DNA of 8,971 bases. Origin: an uncultured Collinsella sp. (GTDB lineage Bacteria > Actinomycetota > Coriobacteriia > Coriobacteriales > Coriobacteriaceae). The stretch is taken from positions 1 to 8,971 of the forward strand of contig CABRFW010000054.1 in the NCBI GenBank assembly GCA_902470265.1. Direction: 5' to 3'. Shown here piece after piece: positions 1-6,263 of the stretch (position 1 is its first letter; the number at the start of each line of letters is the position of its first letter). The position numbers were made by a program, and so were the translations under genes. Below the pieces are notes generated by a model. It worked only from the letters and a program-made list of their open reading frames with translations. It was not told where the DNA came from and made no database searches.

Positions 1-8
1 AGTCGTTC

Positions 9-126
9 GAAAGCAAACCGTGGCCGGCCCTTCGCCTTACGTACCACCATTGGGAACTTTGGCTGATACTTTGAAAGCAATGAGGCTTTTGTTGACAGGG
101 CCTTTGAGCCCGATTGGGAACTTTGG
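9..126. repeat. Imperfect ~64-bp direct repeat (two units)
   Basis: The 14-mer ATTGGGAACTTTGG occurs at 49-62 and again at 113-126. The 8-mer GAAAGCAA occurs at 9-16 and 73-80. Both pairs are exactly 64 bases apart, so the two stretches look like degenerate copies of one ~64-bp unit, although the sequence between the shared words has diverged. A looser resemblance exists between 61-95 and 182-216, the latter being the leader of the nitroreductase gene. The period is not a multiple of three. No inverted ends, transposase or target-site duplication are visible, so this is not called a mobile element. Its function is unknown. Confidence 0.45.
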
Positions 127-198
127 GACCGCCTTAAACGTTTGGCTGGATCGGGCTTTGGGTACCCTTTGTTTTGCTTTGGGTTGATACACTGAATT

Positions 199-206
199 TG
201 GAGGGC
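199..206 (+). promoter_or_regulatory. Ribosome binding site deciding the nitroreductase GTG start
   Basis: GGAGGG at 200-205 lies 7 bases before GTG at 213. This is a near-perfect Shine-Dalgarno sequence at ideal spacing, and it supports the shorter, GTG-initiated protein over the TTG at 174. Confidence 0.8.
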
Positions 207-212
207 TTGGTT

Positions 213-743
213 GTGAGTTATTTGGATCTGGCTCGGGGTCGGTATTCTTGTCGTGAGTTTGAAGATCGGGCTGTGGAGCAGGCTGTGGTGGATGCCATTG
301 TTGAGGCTGGGCGGATTGCTCCTTCTGCTTGTAATAATCATCCTTCTCGTGTGATGGTGCTGGATACGCCTGAGCTTCTGGAGAAGGCTGCTGCTTGTCA
401 GCCTCGGTTTGCTCGTGATGGATCTATCTTTGGCGCTCCGCTCATCTTCCTTATTTGTAGCGTTACCGAAGACGCTTGGGTGCGCCCGTATGACCAGATG
501 AATTCCAGTGAAATCGATACGTCCATAGTGTGCGATCAGATGATGATGGAGGCCACCGAGCAGGGCCTGGGAACGTGTTGGGTATGCCATTTTAAGCCCG
601 AGGTGGCACAGGAGCAGTTCAACCTGCCCGAGGGCGTCTATCCCTATCACATGCTCGTCTGCGGATATCCTGCCGACCACATCGCCGATTCCGAGCATCG
701 CGAGGCCCGTACCATTCCCCTCTCCGACTTCCTCCTCAAGTAG
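213..743 (+). CDS. Nitroreductase family protein (FMN-dependent oxidoreductase)
   Basis: Predicted soluble flavoprotein of 176 aa, in the usual size range for short nitroreductase-fold enzymes. These transfer electrons from NAD(P)H through FMN to nitro compounds, quinones or similar acceptors; the substrate cannot be read from sequence. Family signatures are RYSCREF (residues 10-16), matching the N-terminal RxSxRxF FMN-phosphate motif, APSACNNHPSR (36-46), matching the APSxxNxQPW motif, and EQGLGTCWV (116-124) plus the LVCGYP segment (148-153) typical of the C-terminal half. I chose the GTG at 213 because GGAGGG at 200-205 sits 7 bases upstream; a TTG at 174 is in frame but has no ribosome site and would add residues unlike the family. 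It is monocistronic and convergent with the large - strand cluster. Oddity: only 1 of the first 71 codons ends in C, against about 44 of the remaining 105, so composition changes sharply near base 426. Confidence 0.9.
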   Translation: MSYLDLARGRYSCREFEDRAVEQAVVDAIVEAGRIAPSACNNHPSRVMVLDTPELLEKAAACQPRFARDGSIFGAPLIFLICSVTEDAWVRPYDQMNSSEIDTSIVCDQMMMEATEQGLGTCWVCHFKPEVAQEQFNLPEGVYPYHMLVCGYPADHIADSEHREARTIPLSDFLLK

Positions 744-744
744 A

Positions 745-764
745 TTTTGGGACATGCCCTAAAA
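745..764. repeat. Short near-palindrome after the nitroreductase stop
   Basis: One base after the stop codon lies TTTTGGG, a 5-base loop ACATG, then CCC-T-AAAA. This forms a 7-bp stem with a single bulged T. It is too weak and has no T-run, so it is unlikely to be the terminator. It might be a small intergenic palindrome or protein-binding site; whether it recurs in the genome cannot be seen here. Confidence 0.35.
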
Positions 765-790
765 CCTATCCTTGACCGCTCACCGGTTCG

Positions 791-828
791 CCGAGTTCTG
801 CGCCACTATGTGCAGGGCTCGGTTTTTT
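791..828 (+). terminator. Rho-independent terminator of the nitroreductase gene
   Basis: CCGAGTTCTGC (791-801) can pair with GCAGGGCTCGG (812-822) as an 11-bp stem containing two G-U wobbles, with a 10-base loop. Six T residues follow directly (823-828). The hairpin starts 48 bases after the stop codon and reads on the + strand. Confidence 0.85.
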
Positions 829-853
829 ATGTTGCGCGCCCCGGTACAGTCAT

Positions 854-883
854 AAAAAAGGACCCGCAAGCTGCGGGTCCTTT
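854..883 (-). terminator. Rho-independent terminator of the divIVA end of the cluster
   Basis: AAAGGACCCGCA (857-868) and TGCGGGTCCTTT (872-883) form a perfect 12-bp stem with a 3-base loop. Read on the - strand, the stem runs into a T-tract (complement of the A-run 854-859). It lies 26 bases beyond the divIVA stop and back to back with the + strand terminator at 791-828, so the two convergent units are insulated from each other. Confidence 0.92.
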
Positions 884-909
884 CTAGGCACTAAATTGTA
901 GGCCGAATG

Positions 910-1584
910 TTAGTCCAGGTCGTCGGCAGCGAAGTTGTCGATCGGGGCGAAGGGATCGGCCACGGGGACAACCGGGTCAGCGACGGGCAGCGGCTCGGCG
1001 GGAACAGTCACCGCAGGAGAAGCGGCAGAACCGACCGGCGTGGAGGCCATGAGGTCGGCCGGGAAGGAGTTCTGGGCATCGTCCATGAAGTGCTGGATGA
1101 GCTTGAGATACTCGGCCTTGAACTCCTCACGAGAAGCCTTGAGACGATCGATCTCCTCGAGCTCAGCCTGCTTTTCGGTCAGAGCCTGGCGGATAACCTC
1201 GCGGGCCTTGGCGTCAGCCTCGTTGCGAATACGCTCAGCGTTCTCATTGGCATCGTTGACGATGGTCTCAGCGGTCTGCTGGGCAGCGATCAGGGCAGCG
1301 GAAATCTGGCGCTCCTGAGCGGAGAAGTCAGGGGCGGGAGCAGCCACGGGGGCGGCAGGAACGGCCTGGGCGGGGGCATCCTGAGCCTGGGCAAGCTGAG
1401 CCTGCGCATCGGCAAGCTGCTGCTCGGTAGCAGTCAGACGACCCTTAAGGTCGACGATCTTAGCGAGCATAGCGTCAACCTCAGAGGACAGCGTCTCCAA
1501 GAAGACGTCGACCTCAGCAGGATCGTAGCCACGCTTGGCCTCAGAGAAAGTCTGAGCCTGGATGTCTGCAGGGGTAATAGCCAT
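910..1584 (-). CDS. divIVA: DivIVA-domain cell division / polar growth protein
   Basis: Cytoplasmic coiled-coil scaffold of 224 aa. DivIVA/Wag31 proteins gather on negatively curved membrane at poles and septa and recruit division or wall-synthesis partners. The N-terminus carries the family signature TPADI (residues 4-8) followed by KRGYDPAEVDVFL (17-29). The membrane-contact position occupied by Phe17 in Bacillus subtilis is Lys here, giving KRGY as in actinobacterial Wag31. A first coiled coil runs about 30-68. A Pro/Ala-rich linker spans about 69-86. A second long charged coiled coil spans about 88-170, and a Pro/Val/Asp-rich acidic tail ends in DDLD. Start: ATG at 1584 is preceded by AAAGGAGA with good spacing. 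It is the last gene of the cluster, 61 bases after yggT; the ylmH gene that often lies between them is missing. The terminator at 854-883 follows. Confidence 0.94.
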   Translation of the reverse strand: MAITPADIQAQTFSEAKRGYDPAEVDVFLETLSSEVDAMLAKIVDLKGRLTATEQQLADAQAQLAQAQDAPAQAVPAAPVAAPAPDFSAQERQISAALIAAQQTAETIVNDANENAERIRNEADAKAREVIRQALTEKQAELEEIDRLKASREEFKAEYLKLIQHFMDDAQNSFPADLMASTPVGSAASPAVTVPAEPLPVADPVVPVADPFAPIDNFAADDLD

Positions 1585-1645
1585 AACAAGTCTCCTTTTT
1601 CATCGCCTCGGCGCTACACGCCCGACGTAAGTTACTAAGACAGTT

Positions 1646-1927
1646 CTACACGAGTATACCTATAAGAAGCTGCAGAACCAGCCTCTGCACCAACTGCAAC
1701 GCAATAATCGCAACGACCGGCGAAAAATCGATACCGCCCATCGGCGGGATGAAACGACGGAACAGGTTGAGCCACGGACCGCACACGCTATCAAGCACCG
1801 CGGCAATATCCTGAAGCAAACCACCCTGCTTCATGGGAATCCACGTCATAAAGCAGTAGACGACAATGAGCGTGGAATAGAAGTTGAACAGCGTATTGAC
1901 CAGCTGGACGATAGTGTAGATGTTGAT
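1646..1927 (-). CDS. yggT: YggT/YlmG family membrane protein, apparent non-AUG start
   Basis: Small integral membrane protein of about 93 aa, normal for YggT/YlmG (Pfam YGGT), a family linked to division clusters and of unclear molecular role. The second half carries the family core PWLNLFRRFIPPMGGIDFSP, followed by a hydrophobic helix to the C-terminus. The first ATG in frame is at 1849 and would give only 67 aa, losing the first membrane helix. That helix (IYTIVQLVNTLFNFYSTLIVVYC) is plainly encoded upstream, yet no in-frame ATG, GTG or TTG occurs between 1849 and the sepF stop at 1949-1951. The best placed initiator is ATC at 1925-1927, with GAGGAG (1934-1939) ending 6 bases upstream. ATT at 1931-1933 touches the ribosome site and is less likely. 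The gene is in the same frame as sepF, so readthrough of that TAA would fuse SepF to YggT. A point mutation or sequencing error in the start codon is an alternative. Confidence 0.85.
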   Translation of the reverse strand: MNIYTIVQLVNTLFNFYSTLIVVYCFMTWIPMKQGGLLQDIAAVLDSVCGPWLNLFRRFIPPMGGIDFSPVVAIIALQLVQRLVLQLLIGILV

Positions 1928-1933
1928 GGGAAT

Positions 1934-1939
1934 CTCCTC
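1934..1939 (-). promoter_or_regulatory. Ribosome binding site for yggT
   Basis: On the - strand GAGGAG lies between the sepF stop (1949-1951) and the yggT reading frame. It is 6 bases before ATC (1925-1927) and too far (about 84 bases) from the first ATG at 1849. This is the main sequence argument for an upstream, non-canonical yggT start. Confidence 0.65.
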
Positions 1940-1948
1940 GTCTTGTCT

Positions 1949-2671
1949 TTACTTAAGGTAGCCGTCGGCACGAAGCTTCTTGAGATCGGAATCTTTGACC
2001 TCGCAACCGGCGGGCAGCACCATGAACACGCGGTCGCCCACCTCCTTGACCGTGGCACCCAGACCGCAGGCAAAGCCGTAAGAGAAGTCCAAGACGCGCT
2101 TGGCAACTTCGGTGCGTACGCCCACAAAAATCAGTGCGACAGGCTGCTTGGTGCGAACGCGGCGCACCACGGTCTCCACGTCGTCATAGCTCTCGGGGCG
2201 CAGGACATAGGCCGGCAGCTGCGGTGTGGCGTTGATGATATTGCTCGCATAGGCCGAGGCATCGCTCGGTGCAGGCGCAGGCGCAGCGGCGGCACGGGCG
2301 CGGGTGTTCTCGGCGTAGCTCGACGGCGTGTCATAGGCACCAGGACGATAACCGCTCGCAACACTGTCCTGCGAGCGCGAAGGCGGGTTATACGTCGTGG
2401 CATGGCGGGAGTCATCGCCGACCAGCTGCCCGGAGCGTGTATACACGGCAACCGACTCAGCTTCACCACGGCGCGTCTGACCAAGCAGGCCGTTGCTCGG
2501 CTCGTCTTGGGTGTAGAAGCCCTCGCCCGAAGCACCGCTGTAGCCGTTGCCCTGATAGCCATCGTCATAGCCATCATCGTAGCCGTAGTCGTCGTCCTGG
2601 CCATAACCCTGGTCGTAACCCTGCTGGCCGCCCAGGTGCATCTTATTTTTAATCTCGTCAAGGAAGCCCAT
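1949..2671 (-). CDS. sepF: SepF cell division protein (FtsZ membrane anchor)
   Basis: SepF of 240 aa. The family tethers FtsZ filaments to the membrane and shapes the septum; in Actinobacteria lacking FtsA it is the main anchor. The N-terminus MGFLDEIKNKMHLG fits the amphipathic membrane-targeting helix (residues 1-14). A low-complexity linker follows: about 16-52 is rich in Gly, Tyr, Asp and Gln with DDGY/QGY repeats, and about 53-150 is Ser/Ala/Pro/Arg-rich. The C-terminal SepF domain spans about 152-226 and contains PAYVLRPESYDDVETVV and RVLDFSYGFACGLGA. The protein is much longer than the ~150-aa Bacillus SepF because of the linker. Start: ATG at 2671 has AGAGGA 8-9 bases upstream and begins at the conserved helix; an in-frame ATG at 2722 would add 17 unrelated residues. 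It lies 60 bases after yggS and 21 bases before the inferred yggT start. Confidence 0.92.
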   Translation of the reverse strand: MGFLDEIKNKMHLGGQQGYDQGYGQDDDYGYDDGYDDGYQGNGYSGASGEGFYTQDEPSNGLLGQTRRGEAESVAVYTRSGQLVGDDSRHATTYNPPSRSQDSVASGYRPGAYDTPSSYAENTRARAAAAPAPAPSDASAYASNIINATPQLPAYVLRPESYDDVETVVRRVRTKQPVALIFVGVRTEVAKRVLDFSYGFACGLGATVKEVGDRVFMVLPAGCEVKDSDLKKLRADGYLK

Positions 2672-2731
2672 GGTTGTGTCCTCTCGCGGTTTAGTGCAGG
2701 CGCCCCGATAATCAGTGCGCACTTCAGAGCC

Positions 2732-3469
2732 TTATTTTACTGCAAACTCCGGGCTAAATACTACCCTGCCCAGGCGAACGAGCGTAGAGCCCTCCTCAAG
2801 GGCAGGCTCAAAGTCTTCGCTCATGCCGCAGGAAAGCTCAGGCAGGTTCAAATCGGGATGCGCCGCCTCCAGCTCATCCCTCAGCTCACGAAGCCCCGCA
2901 AAGGTGCGGCGTGCCACATCCTTATTCCCCCGGGGCGCCATAGTCATAAGCCCCTGTACGCAAATTCCCTCAAGTTCCGCAAGCTCACCCGCGGCGGCGC
3001 GAATCTCATCGGGCGAAAAGCCTCCCTTCGACTCCTCACCACTCACATTGACCTCAATGAGCACACGCTGGGGGCTGGCGAGTTCGCCTGCCTCAATCTT
3101 GCGGGCAGCACGGCTCGAGATCGCCTGCGCCAGATGCAGCGAACCCACCGAGTGAATCAGCTCGGCTGAGCCCAGCACCGCATTGATCTTATTGGTCTGC
3201 AGGTTGCCGATCATATCGAAGCGCACCTCGGGCAGCTCCGGATGCTCCGCCAAACCTGTGAGCTTGCGAACCAGCTCCTGCGGGCGATTCTCGGCAAAAT
3301 GGCGATACCCCGCCTGGATGGCGGCAACGGTCTCATCGACACCAACGGTCTTGGACACGGCAATGAGGCGCGCGGCGTCGTGGGGACGGCCCGCGCGATC
3401 GAGCGCCGCATAAAAACGTTCCAGAATCTGCTCGCGGCGAGCGCGCATCAAGTCCAAATAGTTATCCAT
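2732..3469 (-). CDS. yggS: YggS/YlmE family pyridoxal phosphate homeostasis protein
   Basis: PLP-binding protein of 245 aa, the normal length for YggS/YlmE (PLPBP). These single-domain alanine-racemase-like TIM barrels lack known catalytic turnover and buffer intracellular PLP, indirectly affecting amino-acid metabolism. The Schiff-base lysine is K40 in LIAVSKTV. Other conserved blocks are HFAENRPQE (57-65), DMIGNLQTNK (85-94), IEVNVSGEESKGGF (138-151), GLMTMAP (173-179) and the phosphate-binding SCGMSEDFEPALEEGSTLVRLG (213-234). The usual His before IGxLQ is Asp here, and the common SVDS is SVGS. Start: ATG at 3469 with GGAGG 9 bases upstream; an ATG at 3553 in frame adds 28 non-family residues and runs through a hairpin. 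It is the first gene of the ylmEFG-divIVA set, separated from phoU by 119 bases, and may start its own transcript. Confidence 0.93.
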   Translation of the reverse strand: MDNYLDLMRARREQILERFYAALDRAGRPHDAARLIAVSKTVGVDETVAAIQAGYRHFAENRPQELVRKLTGLAEHPELPEVRFDMIGNLQTNKINAVLGSAELIHSVGSLHLAQAISSRAARKIEAGELASPQRVLIEVNVSGEESKGGFSPDEIRAAAGELAELEGICVQGLMTMAPRGNKDVARRTFAGLRELRDELEAAHPDLNLPELSCGMSEDFEPALEEGSTLVRLGRVVFSPEFAVK

Positions 3470-3519
3470 TGCCAATCGCCTCCGCTGACAGCCAAACAAG
3501 TAGTCCCATGCTAACGCAA

Positions 3520-3551
3520 GAGCGCGGCCCCGCATGTGCAAGGCCGCGCTC
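3520..3551 (-). terminator. GC-rich hairpin between phoU and yggS
   Basis: GAGCGCGGCC (3520-3529) pairs perfectly with GGCCGCGCTC (3542-3551) across a 12-base loop. It lies 38 bases beyond the phoU stop. Downstream on the - strand the sequence is TTGCGTTAGC, so the T-tract is poor. It may be a weak or factor-assisted terminator, or an RNA-processing or stabilising stem marking the end of the phosphate operon. Confidence 0.5.
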
Positions 3552-3588
3552 ACTTAGGTATTTACAATCTTTCGACGAACGGGGTTAC

Positions 3589-4446
3589 TTACTCCTCGTC
3601 GTCCTCGCCATCGTCCTCATCCTCAAGATGATCGAGCAGGTAGCGAAGACCCTCGCTGACCTCGTTAACGGGCACCTTGGCAACGTAGCGTGCATCGACG
3701 GCGGGCCTCATGATAACACCCTCGCCCGAAGGCACGCGCATGCTCTCGAGCTCATCCTCATCAGTGCAGGCGATATCACCGGCAGTCATACGCTGTCCGG
3801 TCAACAGGAAGGTCAGACGGCAGGCGGCATCGATGGAAATCGAGGCGATGCGATCGAGATAGCGCGATACCATGATGGCGCGGCGCAGGTCGTCATAGTT
3901 GCTGTCGTCGTCCATAAAATCGCCCGTGTCCATGCGGTTAAAGGTGCGGAAGAACTTCTCGTAGGCGGCGTGCACTGACTCGTCCTCGACGGCCAAGTTG
4001 CAGATGATGGACATGTCGTTGGTGACGAGCGCAGAAAGCGAAGAGCCCAGCACCTGGTAGACGGCCTCAGCCTCGGCCTCGACCGTGCCGACAAGCTCCT
4101 TGGGCAGCGAGATGTCGGCCTTGATCATATGACGCGTGGCGCGGCAAATCTGGCGAACCTTATCGGTCATGCGCTGCAGGTTAAAGTCGACGTAGATGAT
4201 CGTCTGCAGCAAGCGGAAGTCGGAGGCGACCGGTGACTGCGTGGCAATCAGGTTGTAGCAGACGGCCTCCAGGTTGGCGCAGCGTGCGTCAATCGAAAGC
4301 GTACGCTTCTTGGTCTTGGTGGCGAGCTTGCGGTCGTCGGTCACATAGGCCTTCACGGCATCGTGGAGGGCCAGATCGACGGCCTCGTAGATGCTCAGCA
4401 TCTCGTGACGGGCCTCGATGAGCTGACGGGAAAACAGTTTGCGCAT
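3589..4446 (-). CDS. phoU: PhoU-like phosphate signalling protein with C-terminal extension
   Basis: Predicted cytoplasmic all-helical PhoU of 285 aa, longer than the typical 215-240. PhoU couples the Pst transporter to the PhoR-type sensor and restrains phosphate uptake when phosphate is plentiful. Two PhoU repeats are visible. The first spans about 1-110 with MRKLFSRQL at the start and SPVASDFRLLQ (71-81); the second spans about 115-217, with MVSRYLDRIASIS (192-204) in its last helix. In the metal-cluster motifs the common DLERIGD is NLQRMTD (89-95), and YLERIADH is YLDRIASI (196-203), so several acidic or His ligands are replaced. Residues about 218-285 form an extra segment ending in a run of Asp/Glu. 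Start: ATG at 4446 with GGAG 7 bases upstream. It follows pstB after 92 bases, the largest gap in the operon. Confidence 0.9.
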   Translation of the reverse strand: MRKLFSRQLIEARHEMLSIYEAVDLALHDAVKAYVTDDRKLATKTKKRTLSIDARCANLEAVCYNLIATQSPVASDFRLLQTIIYVDFNLQRMTDKVRQICRATRHMIKADISLPKELVGTVEAEAEAVYQVLGSSLSALVTNDMSIICNLAVEDESVHAAYEKFFRTFNRMDTGDFMDDDSNYDDLRRAIMVSRYLDRIASISIDAACRLTFLLTGQRMTAGDIACTDEDELESMRVPSGEGVIMRPAVDARYVAKVPVNEVSEGLRYLLDHLEDEDDGEDDEE

Positions 4447-4466
4447 GGTTCACTCCAATCAGTTGG

Positions 4467-4487
4467 GTGCGGTCATGCCGCCCGCAC
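4467..4487 (-). other. Small hairpin in the pstB-phoU gap
   Basis: GTGCGG (4467-4472) and CCGCAC (4482-4487) can form a 6-bp stem 20 bases before the phoU start; an alternative GCGG/CCGC pairing overlaps it. The 92-base gap also contains CCGATCGG (4511-4518), and GATCGG at 4513-4518 is complementary to CCGATC overlapping the pstB stop. No T-run follows. These could tune phoU expression relative to the transporter genes, but the stems are short. Confidence 0.3.
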
Positions 4488-4538
4488 AGTGAATACGCAC
4501 CGGACCAGATCCGATCGGCTTGGGACTAGTCGCACCGA

Positions 4539-5342
<804 letters not shown>

Positions 5343-5354
5343 GGGTCTCCTTAA

Positions 5355-6260
5355 CTAGCGACGCTTGCGCGACAGGAAGCGCGCAAACAGGTTGAAGGCC
5401 AAAATGATCACCATCAGCAAGAGCGCGGTGCCGTAGGCTGCGTTCATGTTGATGCCGTCGTTGGCAAGCAGGTACAGGTGAACGGTCATGGGACGACCGG
5501 AATCGAGCGGCGAAATAGGTAGATTGATGGCCTGGCCCATGGTGTAGAGCACCACGGCGGTCTCGCCGATGGCACGGCCGATGGCAAGGACGATGCCCGT
5601 GGCAATGCGGCCAAAGGCCGAAGGAAGCACGATCTTGGAGACGACCTGCCACTTGGTAGCGCCCAGGCCGTACGCGCCCCAACGGATATAGCGCGGAACG
5701 GCGCGAATGGCTTCTTCGGTGGTGCGCATGACGATGGGAAGCATCAAGAGCGCGAGCGCCAGAGCGGCCGAGACCATCGAAAGGCCCAGGCCCACAGCCT
5801 CGACAAACAAGGCGTAGCCAAACAGGCCCATAACGATGGAGGGCACCGAGGCCAAAGCGTCAGCAGCGTAGCGAATGAGCTCGACGACCTTGCCCTGCTT
5901 GGCGTACTCGGCCAGATAGACGGCTGCCAGCACAGCGATCGGCGTGCAGATAAGCATGGCGAGCGCCGTCACGTAGACGGTCGAGACGATCGTGGGCCAA
6001 ATTCCGCCCTCGGCGTTGACGCCCTGGGGCCAACCGAAGATAAAGTCGAGCGAGATGTGTGGCAGGCCGTTGATGACCACGTAGGCGATGATAGCGACCA
6101 GCACCAGCGTGGTGATGTAGGCAGCGGCACGAAACACGCCAAGCATGATCTTGTTGGACAGGTCCTTGTTGATGCGGCCCTTCTTGCCGTGGGAAAGGGC
6201 ACGCTTGATGCGCTCGCGCGACGAGGTCGTATCGACCGTCGTGTCAACGGAATCGGACAT
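5355..6260 (-). CDS. pstA: Phosphate ABC transporter permease PstA
   Basis: Membrane permease of 301 aa that pairs with PstC to form the phosphate channel. A charged cytoplasmic N-terminus (about 1-38) precedes six predicted membrane helices at roughly 42-64, 92-118, 137-155, 161-180, 217-240 and 275-297. The cytoplasmic EAA-type coupling loop that contacts PstB includes GAYGLGATKWQVVSKIVLP (195-213), and GRAIGETA (228-235) follows as in the family. It ends in a basic SRKRR tail. Start: ATG at 6260 with GAGGGGG upstream; only 3 bases separate it from the pstC stop, so translation is probably coupled. PstA is distinguished from its paralogue PstC by the order in the operon and by its ADALASVPSIVMGLFGYALF segment. 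Confidence 0.96.
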   Translation of the reverse strand: MSDSVDTTVDTTSSRERIKRALSHGKKGRINKDLSNKIMLGVFRAAAYITTLVLVAIIAYVVINGLPHISLDFIFGWPQGVNAEGGIWPTIVSTVYVTALAMLICTPIAVLAAVYLAEYAKQGKVVELIRYAADALASVPSIVMGLFGYALFVEAVGLGLSMVSAALALALLMLPIVMRTTEEAIRAVPRYIRWGAYGLGATKWQVVSKIVLPSAFGRIATGIVLAIGRAIGETAVVLYTMGQAINLPISPLDSGRPMTVHLYLLANDGINMNAAYGTALLLMVIILAFNLFARFLSRKRR

Positions 6261-6263
6261 AGC

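Larger units (their letters stand above)
1..212. other. Upstream region without a confident gene
   Basis: No complete gene can be supported here. One + strand frame is open from base 2 to a TGA at 185-187 (61 codons), but it has no start inside the window and matches no family I recognise. It could be the tail of an upstream gene or chance. A TTGACA hexamer at 92-97 resembles a -35 box, but no acceptable -10 lies 16-18 bases downstream. From about base 60 the + strand is noticeably G/T-rich, and this bias continues into the first third of the nitroreductase gene. Confidence 0.4.

Noticed and set aside
92..97. TTGACA as the -35 box of a nitroreductase promoter
   Set aside because: No -10-like hexamer occurs 16-18 bases downstream, so a promoter cannot be supported.
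9..126. CRISPR-like repeats
   Set aside because: Only two degenerate copies exist, the shared words are short, and no cas genes or regular spacers are present.
907..1638. + strand open frame of 243 codons opposite divIVA
   Set aside because: It covers the divIVA gene in antisense, its composition (Gly/Leu/Arg/Ser) mirrors the coiled-coil codons, and no ribosome site or domain supports it.
1646..1849. yggT as a 67-aa protein starting at the first ATG
   Set aside because: It would lose the first conserved membrane helix of the family, and the ATG has no ribosome site, whereas the helix is encoded in frame just upstream behind GAGGAG.
1943..3169. Long + strand open frame of 408 codons opposite sepF and yggS
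   Set aside because: It lies antisense to two well-supported genes, has low-complexity V/I/A and R-rich stretches and no family match. It is an expected by-product of GC-rich codon bias on the other strand.
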